DNA of 46,632 nt, taken from Campylobacteraceae bacterium (GTDB taxonomy: Bacteria; Campylobacterota; Campylobacteria; Campylobacterales; Sulfurovaceae). The position numbers and the translations under genes were made by a program. This document shows, piece by piece, positions 28,201 through 35,800 of the stretch (positions are counted from its first letter, which is position 1; every line of letters starts with the position of its first letter). The notes below the pieces were generated by a model. That model was not told where the DNA came from. It ran no database searches and saw only the letters and a list, made by a program, of their open reading frames with translations. The stretch is taken from contig JALWPZ010000218.1 of NCBI GenBank assembly GCA_026994745.1, positions 1 through 46,632 of the forward strand, written 5' to 3'.

Positions 28201-29697
28201 GATGTGGAGGATGGTACAAACTTGACCTATTCGCTGCAAAACGACCATAATGGGCTTTTCGGTATCGAAGCAGCTACCGGTATCGTGACTGTCGATGCAG
28301 ACAGTCTGGTCTTGCCAAAAAACTATACGCTTACAGTGGATGTAACAGACAGTGGCGGGGCATCGGCAAGCACGACACTCGATGTGAATGTGACAGAAGG
28401 TATCGAAGCGGTGCATCTTGACATGAACGGCAATACAAACGATACGGCTGACTCGGGCAGTGTCGTCGACAATGGAAGACTGCATAAAGGTGCTTCGGTA
28501 GCCAACGGCGATACCCTCGTGCTGGATGGGGTCGATGACTATCTCGACTTCGCCGATTCTGCCGATATCGACAATGGTACCCACGCGGAACGCAGCGTCT
28601 CTCTCTGGTTCAAAACCGGTGACGGCACAGGCACGCAGTATGTCTATGCCGAAGGGGGCGGTATACGAAGTCTGCAAATATATACCGAAGACGGCGTTCT
28701 CAAAGCAAAAGGCTATAACGATCCGGACAGTGAGAACGGCTGGAAATCTGCAAATGCGACCGTTCTCGACAGTCAGATCGATGTTAGCGACGACCAGTGG
28801 CACCATGTGGTCATCACGACAGCGGGCGACCCCAGCGATCCGCTGCATGGGCTTGCCGCCGACGGTTTCAAACTCTACCTCGACGGCACTCTGGTCGACA
28901 GCGGTACAGGCGGCGCGCTCTATGGACATGACAATGCCCATATCGGCAGCTACTATAACGGTTCGCAAACGTTTGAGGGAGAGATAGACGGCTTCCGCCT
29001 CTATAATGATGCCCTAAACGGCGTACAGGTGCAGGAGCTCTACGGTGAACTGCAGAACGGCCAGGTGATCGACGGTGTGGTGGAGGGGCTCTACTACGAA
29101 ACCTCTTCGGGGATGTGGGGCTACACCGACGAGGAGGGGAACTTCGACTATGCCGAAGGCGACAGCGTCACCTTCAAGGTCGGAAGCGTCACCCTTGGCA
29201 CTCTCGATACCGACAGCATCGAAGACGGGAAGGTATTCCTGCAGGATATCGCCGATGTCGAGCGCAGCGATCTGGATGACGAGTATGTCGAGAACATGGC
29301 GGTCTTCCTGCAGTCACTCGACAGTGACGGCAACGCCGACAACGGCATCGTTATCGATGAAGCGGTGCAACTGCAGCTTAGAGACGATGCGGTGGACCTC
29401 TCCGCACTTTCGGAAGACGCCCTTGCGAACCTGATAGAGAGCAACGGATTCGAGACTGTCGATGAGCAAAGTGCCATGGAGCATGTGGGAGAGATGCTCT
29501 CACGCTTTGCCGGTATTGAAGCGGTGCGTCTTGATATGGAAGAGGAGAGTGTCGAACCGCTCCTTCCAAAAAGTGACGTAGCTGCTGATTCTGTACAGAG
29601 CGCAGTGCTTGCCGATACATCGGAACCTTTCGCTCCCCAGCCCGACCCGACCGTCACGGTGACGGTGGACGACACGGTACCCGACAGTATCGCCTAG
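19288..29697 (+). CDS. giant LapA-like surface adhesin 1 (VCBS / LamG-like / tandem-95 repeats)
   Basis: 3469 residues, no cysteine seen. Residues 1-50 form a retention-type module (KIIGHLKELQGEFFARDAQG, then LRPGDPVYEGETVVD), which in LapA-type proteins holds the adhesin in the outer-membrane channel. After a linker come three domains opening with an ESGL/EEGL..GS motif (near 144, 392 and 932), VCBS-type repeats ending TNDAPV, six LamG-like lectin folds (two near-identical at 23.5-24.1 and 24.4-25.0 kb, a pair at 25.4 and 26.6 kb, singles at 27.5 and 28.4 kb) alternating with tandem-95/cadherin-like repeats. A domain GLYYETSSGMWGYTDEEGNF lies near the C-terminus, and the end is DPTVTVTVDD plus six residues. 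No glycine-rich RTX nonapeptides are visible. AGAGG lies 11 bases before the ATG. Likely a type I secreted adhesin for surfaces, glycans or biofilm; no transporter is adjacent. Confidence 0.85.
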   Translation: MQKIIGHLKELQGEFFARDAQGHLRPLRPGDPVYEGETVVDKTGRILNDPFHTPRTEEHPDHSDEIVTSADSAMEHPRTHGSSTSAVPPPTGIELGIFDTEETPEVHIETRIIDAQFREYEFPTIPIHSSTHPIFLESYGEKTVYEEGLSTGSHAHGLPSTASGTLVVHATDGLREVTIDGGSGPMALSRSQLEASSPDHPLRIDTGEGILSITGLTMDHGEYRIQYLYQLQGNLDHSTAADQHTLSDSVHITAETFRGETNSRTLHFSIVDDTPIVSTDRVNVEEDDTIHSMMSGSLFGNDIAGADRPLQIVTVMGQGPNAGDKWVFVNDYGRLEIHRDGSYSYELDNSSPVVQALGDGQVRTLQFAYRVADADGDMADVVLNIDIEGRSDAPSPTPPPEIYVSESALPGGSNPSSGFQASEGFFVDAKEGLDHITVAGQSVSESALLDAQNSPIVIPTQYGTITINGFVPMDANHIDGSGRVLFTYTLTGNTTDHDHNDVDFDTQVYEQVAITVHDKNGNTGSTEINIVIVDDTPTAHDDANATVEGNLAVVTGNVVTSGSGADTIGADHTDTPVTAVRSLNVQQTGAVGASLEGEYGTLTLNSDGSYSYTVRNGSPEVETLPKDMAVYDRFVYTITDADGDTSTAQLTITITGTNDAPVITAVNDLSATEDGSSVSGSVTFNDVDSGDTHTFSIATTPSEGSVTIDNTGTYTFDVGSDFQDLAAGETRTVTFDVRVTDNHGASAVQSVNVTVTGTNDAPVIESVTPVVRTEDQMEGFSGYGPAWEGAVYTIVSKSEMLSHLGISDVDSSTFSVHLKGITSPQWHGGIQSDNSTFSDDATPEHALLSGSSQWDETVVEITQEFLDNYPQVNAQVGDFYIDHVDFDRLVPGESATIEFDIVVDDGASQNHESNVARMVVTVTGIDDGVTVSPPSPQTVYESGLSTGSHQPGESASVSGDFIFDAPDAIFGTGKVTFDGGSPLSFSETELQNSSASNPLQVDTGQGILYITSYTTTPGTGLAKIEYTYVLKSAQNHANGDGNNELTDSIAITVTDRNGSEGSETLDIHIVDDVPAAANDVNGVTEDTAPNPVIGNVVANDVIGADHPDTPVVAVHSDTNNTDGTIGSPLAGAYGTLTLQNNGAYTYVLDNTNPNVQALGVGETASDLFTYAITDADGDTSTAQLTITITGTNDAPVITAVNDLSATEDGSSVSGSVTFSDVDVNDTHSFSVTQPTEGSVTIDNTTGTYTFDVGSDFQDLPAGETRTVTFDVRVTDNQGASATQTVNVTVTGTNDVPVISGVSSGSVTEDSGVDGSGMLNASGTLTIADVDSGESSFQPQSNTAGTYGSFTVDANGNWHYSADNSQSAIQQLGAGESLSETFTVTSADGSKTQDVTVTVTGTNDAPVANVDGNTYVGLNLEGTGDALVYDSRGSNPDLLGGAGSVNVAMTITGQSGSNSLLSYAAPAHNNEFLLFTNDTGTSVGVYINGANKSLSLGSSIYDGNEHRLEVSWDNTTGEIVVKVDGSVTDTDTLKQGYTLGTGGVLMFGQEQDTTGGGLDPQQIFKGTYSDLSIDVDGAPAAHWTMDESENGVIKDQIGNFDLALVGDAAVLPTDSELITNEDTPLTINASYLLANDTDVDQNDTLSIVSVQDAQHGSVSYDAGTGKITFTPDTDYYGAAQFSYTISDGHGGTDTQRVYLQVNGVNDAPIATDDSYTDIDTTAIGLNLNGTDGALSFDSRGSNPELLGGAGAVNVAMTIAGQSGSNSLLSYAAPAHNNEFLLFTNDTGTSVGVYINGANKSLSLGSSIYDGNEHRLEVSWDNTTGEIVVKVDGSVTDTDTLKQGYTLGTGGVLMFGQEQDTTGGGLDPQQIFKGTYSDLSIDVDGAPAAHWTMDSISNGVVSDTVGNYDLSATGDVTVVPYNNPLITDEDTPLVIDEALLLLNDSDPDAGDSIGIVSVQNAQHGTVSYDAGTGQITFTPDANYNGEASFRYTVSDGNGGNDTATVTLNVNAVNDAPVAVDDTIAQVDNHKIDVSPAHAAINAGKTIVLTDAFTISQKVKVTGAGIVFNKEVAYEVAVESDGSVRYALRADNGSGWTWNDTGYDLPFNEEHMLTMVYSGADQILKTYVDGTLVATSTANVPASLYTGNNTTEDLLFGERGANNQSLAGTFDDIRIYNTALNDTEVLNIAGETSGLVAAYDFEGSNPLADKSGNGNDATLQSGAAVITVTEGPTEDTTFTVDAATLLTNDSDVDGDTLSLDSVSNAQHGSVSYDVQSGKITFIPEANYNGPASFDYTVSDGNGGTDTATVNFNIQSVNDLPVVTAPASVQTSEDNSVDIAYTVTDVEDDAASVPLNVTASAQHGTVTLNGNGTVTYQPNADYNGTDTVTITATDSDGGVTVSQTAVTVTPVNDAPVAVDDTQMGTVVQYVDVTPAHAAVNTGKTIALTDAFTISQKLTVTGPGIVFNKENSYEVAIEGDGSVRYAMRGSNGQGWVWNDTGYDLPMNEEHTLTVVYSGADQTLKTYVDGALVATSTANVPASLTTAYQNSYDLLFGERGANNQSLEGTLDDIRIYDRALSSAEVGNIGTETVGLVAAYDFEGSNPLADKSGNGNDATLQNGATVETVIYAPSPIATDEDTPLTFDAQALVVNDSDVDGDYLTVTGVTATADTHGTVTLNNDGTITYVPETDYNGTASFEYTVSDGNGGSDTATVTLNVLPVNDVPVIDSTTLLQPSREGMVFWNDMDEASSSKTDLSQNGHTATQVGSSGIYTIADDAAINLGSYDQKTIAASFTTGSVSASDPFQVIYEQGGAWNGYSISVKGDHLYASVWGESYSTIDPNYAIIDLGQIQPNTDYNVVMVHDGTAANGGTLTAYLNGVANPDVKTGVGQMGAHSGDVGIGGYKNGTIDPTNPTADVNGAGGQFQGTVHEVMSWNSASSTVVGDANNYLNSVDDTTTDLSAALSGTVALFDVDASDVEDGTNLTYSLQNDHNGLFGIEAATGIVTVDADSLVLPKNYTLTVDVTDSGGASASTTLDVNVTEGIEAVHLDMNGNTNDTADSGSVVDNGRLHKGASVANGDTLVLDGVDDYLDFADSADIDNGTHAERSVSLWFKTGDGTGTQYVYAEGGGIRSLQIYTEDGVLKAKGYNDPDSENGWKSANATVLDSQIDVSDDQWHHVVITTAGDPSDPLHGLAADGFKLYLDGTLVDSGTGGALYGHDNAHIGSYYNGSQTFEGEIDGFRLYNDALNGVQVQELYGELQNGQVIDGVVEGLYYETSSGMWGYTDEEGNFDYAEGDSVTFKVGSVTLGTLDTDSIEDGKVFLQDIADVERSDLDDEYVENMAVFLQSLDSDGNADNGIVIDEAVQLQLRDDAVDLSALSEDALANLIESNGFETVDEQSAMEHVGEMLSRFAGIEAVRLDMEEESVEPLLPKSDVAADSVQSAVLADTSEPFAPQPDPTVTVTVDDTVPDSIA
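21204..21330 (+). repeat. VCBS coding repeat, copy 1
   Basis: About 125 bp encoding the C-terminal end of one VCBS repeat and the start of the next (TSTAQLTITITGTNDAPVIT). It recurs at about 22806-22932 with only a few silent differences. Confidence 0.7.
22806..22932 (+). repeat. VCBS coding repeat, copy 2
   Basis: Near-identical DNA to 21204-21330, 1602 bp (534 codons) downstream of it. It points to duplication or gene conversion within giant gene 1. Confidence 0.7.
23662..24041 (+). repeat. LamG-like coding repeat, copy 1 of a 921-bp tandem unit
   Basis: Bases 23662-24017 are identical to 24583-24938 (356 bp without a mismatch). Identity resumes after a single G/A change at 24018 and runs to 24041. 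The period is 921 bp (307 codons), covering one LamG-like domain plus one tandem-95 repeat. Confidence 0.9.
24583..24962 (+). repeat. LamG-like coding repeat, copy 2 of a 921-bp tandem unit
   Basis: Second copy of 23662-24041. Outside this block the two units diverge clearly, so the identical stretch reflects a recent local event (unequal recombination or conversion). Confidence 0.9.
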
Positions 29698-29708
29698 CCA
29701 TTTCTCCC

Positions 29709-29774
29709 GGAACCGAGAATTCATTCTCGGCCAAACCTACCCAATATTTTCCTGTTATTTTTCAATGTTATAAT
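29709..29774 (+). promoter_or_regulatory. palindrome and promoter of giant gene 2
   Basis: A perfect palindrome with arms CCGAGAAT/ATTCTCGG around TC (29713-29730) sits 12 bases after the stop of giant gene 1, in flanks GGAA...CCAA that are also found before giant gene 1. It is followed by T-rich DNA with GTTATTTTTCA and an extended -10 box TG-T-TATAAT (29766-29774). The hairpin could serve as terminator for gene 1, although no T-run follows it, or as an operator. Confidence 0.55.
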
Positions 29775-29813
29775 AGATGAACTGTATTGTTCTATGATCG
29801 GAGTACTATATCT

Positions 29814-32800
29814 ATGCCTAAAATTATCGGTTATCTGAAAAATCTGAATGGGGAGCTGTTCGCCAAGGATCCGGAAGGTCATCTGCGACCTCTGCATCCC
29901 GGCGATCCCGTTTACGTAGGGGAAGTGGTCGTGGACGCCGCCGGCAGGATCGTTCCCGATGCCCTGCAGGACGCCAAGAGCGAAACCCCCGAAGGGAACC
30001 TGGGCGAGGAACACGCCCAGGCACAGCTCGGCGAGGAAGAGGAAGGGAAGCACGCGAAGAAAACTGTGCCTCCCAAGGGGGTCGATGTCGACCATATCGA
30101 TCCGGAAGATGTGCGGGAGGTGGACGTCAACGCCCCCCTGCGCACCAGCGAATTCCTCGACTCCTACGGCGGGATCCCCCGTCACGAACTGGAGGGAGAG
30201 GTCAACATCAACGCTCCCCTCTACGACGCGCGTTTTCAGGACCATGAATTCCCTCCCTTCCCCGAGGGCCCCGGGAACAATCCCGTCAAACTTTCCATCG
30301 GAGGGGTAAATGAGGTCTGGGAAGCCGGCTTGGACGATGGAACTCGCAGAGATGATTCCGATATCGCAACCGGAACCCTGGAGATCCAGGCCGTCGACGG
30401 CCTCAAAGAGATCACCTTCGACGGAGGCACCGGCCCCGTCACCTTCACCCGCTCCCAGATCGACAGCAGCTCCTCCTCTCCTCTTCAGGTCGATACCGGC
30501 GAAGGAACGCTCAAGATCATCGGAGCGACGAAGAGTGGAGGCGGTTATACCCTGCAATACGAATACATCCTAAAAGACAATCTGGACCATACCAAACCCA
30601 CCCACGATGAAAATCTATTTGATCCCATATCCATCACGGTAAAAGATGTCAACGGTGACGAAGCTGCGGGAACACTGACCATTACCATCGTGGATGATGT
30701 GCCGGAAGCCAACCCTGACGTCAATGATGTCACAGAAGACGCTCCGGATGCGCCGGGGCATGATGACAGTAACCCTGATACGACGATCATTGTTGGTAAC
30801 ATCTCCGATAATGACATCGAAGGTGCGGACCAGCCCTCACCCATTACTGCCATCAGCAGTCTCAACACGGGTGTAGCGGGAAGTGTCGGCACTACTCTGG
30901 ATGGTGCCTATGGAAAGTTGACACTTCAAGCGGACGGTTCGTACGAATATGCACTGAACAACAATAACCCGGCAGTCCAGAGCCTCTCTACAGGAGATAA
31001 ACTGACCGAGGTCTTCCGTTACAGCATTACCGACAGCGACGGAGACAGTTCGACCACGAAATTGACCATTACCATCCACGGTACAGGCGACGAGCCCATC
31101 ATCACTCCGGATGGCGACAAAACTGTCTATGAAGAAGGGCTCGATAACCCAGGTGACGACCAGGGTACAGACGCTGCTTCGGACAAAGAGTACACCACAG
31201 GAACCATCGATATTGTCGCAAAAGACGGGCTGGACCACATCACCATCGCCGGCACCGACGTGAGCGAAGCGCAGCTGCTCAACAGTGCAACAACACCGAT
31301 TGTCATCACTACGACATACGGAGAGTTGACCATTACCAACTTCACCCCCACCGACCCGACCCACCAGGAGGGTAACGGGACCATCGACTATACATACGAG
31401 TTGACCGACAATACACTTGACCATACTCATTCAGACCCAATCAAAGATACGGAAGTAGTAGATGTTATCTCTCTTGAAGTTACCGAGCGTGATGGCTCTG
31501 TGGCTACCGGAACTTTGAATGTAACAGTTGTGGATGATGTACCAAGTATCACGCTTGAGACCAAAACAGATCCGGCAGATACATTGACAGTCGATGAGAC
31601 GACACTTGCAACCGATGCGAAGGCAGACTTCGCTGACAACTTTACCTCCACATCAAAGTATGGCGCGGATGGCGTCGGGACGATTACAAGTGACTATGCC
31701 TTTTCAGTAACAGCGGGCTCGACCGGACTGGTCGATACAGCGACCGGGCAGGATGTCGTTCTTGGTCTGAAGAGTGGTACAACCAATGTTATAGAGGGTA
31801 AAAATACCGATGGCGACATCGTCTTCACCCTTTCGGTAGATGCCAACGGAGAAGTAACGCTCGATCAGCAGCGTGCTGTTGTCCACTCCGATACGAGCAC
31901 CCCAGACGACTCTGTCACCCTTTCGGATGGAGTGATCACTTTGAGCAGAACAGATGTGATTACCGATGGGGATGGCGATACGGCTACATCCTCGGCGACT
32001 ATCGATCTGGGTGCCAACCTTGTATTCAAAGATGACGGCCCAAAAGCCGCCATACCGGATGCAAGCTTCACAGCGACAGCAGCCACACTGGATGAATCGG
32101 CACTGACAGATGATGGAAAATATAGCGCTACGGTGGATGTATCAGGTGCATTTACAGGTGCAGCAGGAGACTTCGGAACAGATGGTGCTGCTGCAACAGG
32201 AGCAACAACCTACGCGGTATCCCTGACAACTTCCAGCGATACCGGATCGGGTCTTTATATCCTGGATCCAAGTGCAGCAGATGGCAAAGGCGCAGAGATC
32301 CAACTCCACGATAACGGAAATGGAACCGTAAGCGGTCTGGATGGCAGTACGGAAGTATTTAAGATCTCAGTGGACAATAATGGTAAAGTGACTTTCGCCT
32401 ATTCAGACACAACAGATCCGGCCAATATCTGGCACGACCAGACACCGGCAAATGACGGTGATAATGCAGAAGTATTAAAAACAGCAGTAGCAGGGGCACT
32501 GGTCGTCACACAGACACTTACGGACGCCGACGGCGATAGCGTTACTTCAGATGGATTCGATATCGGTACGGGAGACTTCCTGAGTATCGAAGATGACGGC
32601 CCGGCAGCACTGGCAGATTCAAATCATATACAAGAGGGAACGGGTATCAGTACGGTAGAGGGTGACGTACTCAACGCGACAGTCGGCAGCAGTACCGGAG
32701 ATCAGGCAGATATGCTGAGTACGGACGCTCCAGTGACCGTAACCGGCGTTGCATCCGGGACCGATACAGACAATCCGGTGTCAGGAAATATCGGTACAAC

Positions 32801-35800
32801 ATTTGACGTAAATTACGGAACGATCACTATGCAGAGTGACGGGACCTATAAGTATCACCTCAATGAGCTGAACCCCGATGTTCTAGCACTGGTAGATGGT
32901 GAAACACTACAGGAAAACCTGGTTTATACCATTACCGACGGTGACGGTGACCAGAGTACGACGACACTGGATATCACCATTGAAGGAAAAACAGGGAGTA
33001 TGGCTCTGGTAGTCGATGCACACGATGTCGATGAAGCTGGTCTGGCTGTTCCCGGTACGCCTCCAATTATCGGAAGTGAGGAGTCCAGCGCTACCAGTGA
33101 TGATAGTCAAAGTGAGATTGCAAGAGGTACATTCAGGTTTGTAGCCGAAGACGGTGTGGACTACATAGAGGTAGCTGGAACAAAAGTCGAGTTTGACAAC
33201 AATAATCTCTCTGACTCTTTACCTATCACTATCGATACAGGCAAAGGTTATGTAACCTTAGATACTTATTCTAAATCGATAATCCAGGCATCTACCGGTG
33301 AACAGTTCGAACTTCATACCATCGACTACACCTATGAACTTTACGTCAATCAGGATCACAGTGCAGGGGAAGTGCATGACCTAATCGATGTTACAGTGGT
33401 ATCTAAAGCTACTGGTGCCCCATCGGTAAGCAAAAACATCGATATCAATATCATCGATGACGATCCGAGTATCGAAGTCAAAACAACTGAGCCCGCAGAT
33501 ACATTAACCGTCGATGAGACGACACTTGCAACTGATGCGAAGGCAGACTTTTCGGACAACTTCACCTCCACATCAAAATATGGTGCGGATGGTGCCGGAA
33601 CGATTACAAGTGACTATAAATTCACCATCGATACATCCAAACCAACCGGTCTAAAAGATACCGCCACAGGCGACGATGTCGTTCTAAGCCTTAACGGTAA
33701 TGTCGTCGAAGGTAAAAACGGTGCAGGCGATATCGTCTTCACTCTTTCGGTAGATGCCAACGGAGAAGTAACGCTCGATCAGCAGCGTGCAGTCGTACAT
33801 CCGGATTATCCAAACGACTACGATGAACCGATTTCACTTGATAACGATCTGATCAAATTGACCAGAACCGACACAATCACCGATGGGGACGGAGATACCA
33901 ATACGGCCTCAGCCAGTATCGACCTTGGAACGAATCTTGTATTCAAAGATGATGGGCCGACACCCAGCACGTCAATAGACGATACTGCAAACGCTATTGT
34001 GGATGAAACCGATTTTACCCCTCACGATCCAAGCGGTAAAACGAGTGTTGTGATTACCGATACCATCATTCAGGGGCTCTTTGATACCAATTCGAGCTTT
34101 GGAGCCGATGGTGCGGGAAGCATCACCTACAGCCTCAAGGCCGGTAGTCTCAATACCGGTCTATACTTGAGCGGAGCAGATCAGACCGATCCAGCCAATG
34201 AGATCATCCTGACGGAAGTGACTAACGCACCTGGCGATATTGTTGCATATAAAGGGATGGTAGGAAGCACGGAAGCCTTCAGTATCGCAATCGACAATGC
34301 TTCTGGTGAAGTTACAGTAACACAGAAGGAAGCGCTCAGTCATCCAAATCCCAACGATCCCGACGATACGCTCAAGCTCGATACCGCAGCGATCAAAGTG
34401 GTACAGACGGTGACTGACAAAGATAAGGACAGTGTGACTACAGACAGTAAGAATGCACTGGATATCACCTTCAAAGATGATGGACCGACTGCGGCAGTAG
34501 ATTCCAGCCAATCTATAGCAACGATTACAGTCGATGAGTCTCCGGTTGCACCAAACGGTGACGGAATTGTTTCAGCGACAGCAGATTATTCTGTCAACTT
34601 TGCAGCGAAAAGTGATTTTGGTACAGATGGTGCGGCTAATACCGGCAGCAGAGTATATGAACTGACTTTTAATGGCACGGATGTCGATTCCGGATTGAAA
34701 GACCTGGACGGTAATCCCATCGTGATGAACCTTGTTGGCGGAGAGATTGTCGGGACGGTAGGGACAACGGAATATTTCAGAATCAGTGCCGACAGCGCTA
34801 CGGGTAGGGTTACCTTTACACAAAGCAACAACATTCAACATCCTGCAGCAGGTTCCACACCTGCAGACCACGACGATGCGGCAGTGATCGACGCTGTGGT
34901 AGGTACGATCGGGCTGAAGATGACGCTGACCGACAAAGATGGCGATAGCGCCAGCGATACGCTGGATCTCAGTAAAAATGTATTCACCATCGAGGATGAC
35001 GGACCGACTGTGGTGGTAGATAGCAGTTCCGTAGCGGCGATCGTTGTGGATGAATCTCCGCTTCCAAACGATACACCAGCTGGAGACGGAATACGCTCTG
35101 AAACAGTGAACTATTCCGGCAACTTCTCGACAAGTAGCTATGGTACAGATGGTGCAGCCGATACAAGCAGCAGAGTGTACGAGTTGACCCTTAGCGGCAC
35201 GGATGTCGATTCCGGATTGAAGAACCTGGACGGCAAGCCGATCGTGATGAACCTTGTCGGTGGAGAGATCGTTGGAACGGTAGGTACAACGAAATATTTC
35301 AGTATCAGTGCCGATACAGCGACGGGAGAAGTCACTTTTACACAGAGTGAAAATGTCTGGCACCCCACAGCCGGCTCCACACCTGCGGACCACGACGATC
35401 CGGCGGTGATTGACGCTGCGGCAGGTTCGATCGGACTGAAGATGACGCTGACCGACAAAGACGGCGACAGCGCCAGCGATACGCTGGATCTGAGTACGGG
35501 CGTCTTCACCATCGAGGATGACGGGCCTACGGCCAACAGTGTCGACAGCGACCCTGCAGCCACACTTAAACTGGATGAATCTTTACTGCCATCAGATACA
35601 CCTCCAGGGGACGGTATTCGTACCACTTTTGCCGATTACTCCGGACATTTCGGTACTACCAACGATTTTGGAACGGATGGAAAGGGATCCATCGGCTACT
35701 CAATGGCATTGAACGGCAGTAGTCTGGGAACAGGACTCTATGCTCTGGATCCAAGCAATGATGGCACGGGTGCCAAACCGATAGGTCAAGGCGATGAGAT

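Noticed and set aside
20623-28968. Long minus-strand open frames opposite giant gene 1, up to 463 codons
   Set aside because: They mirror the biased codon use and repeats of the plus-strand gene, lack ribosome-binding sites and family motifs, and repeat with the same period as the sense repeats.
29925-29945. DAAG in giant protein 2 as a LapG cleavage site
   Set aside because: It lies within the folded N-terminal module where protein 1 has DKTG, and lacks the T/P before the alanines; a site should be in the linker after the module.
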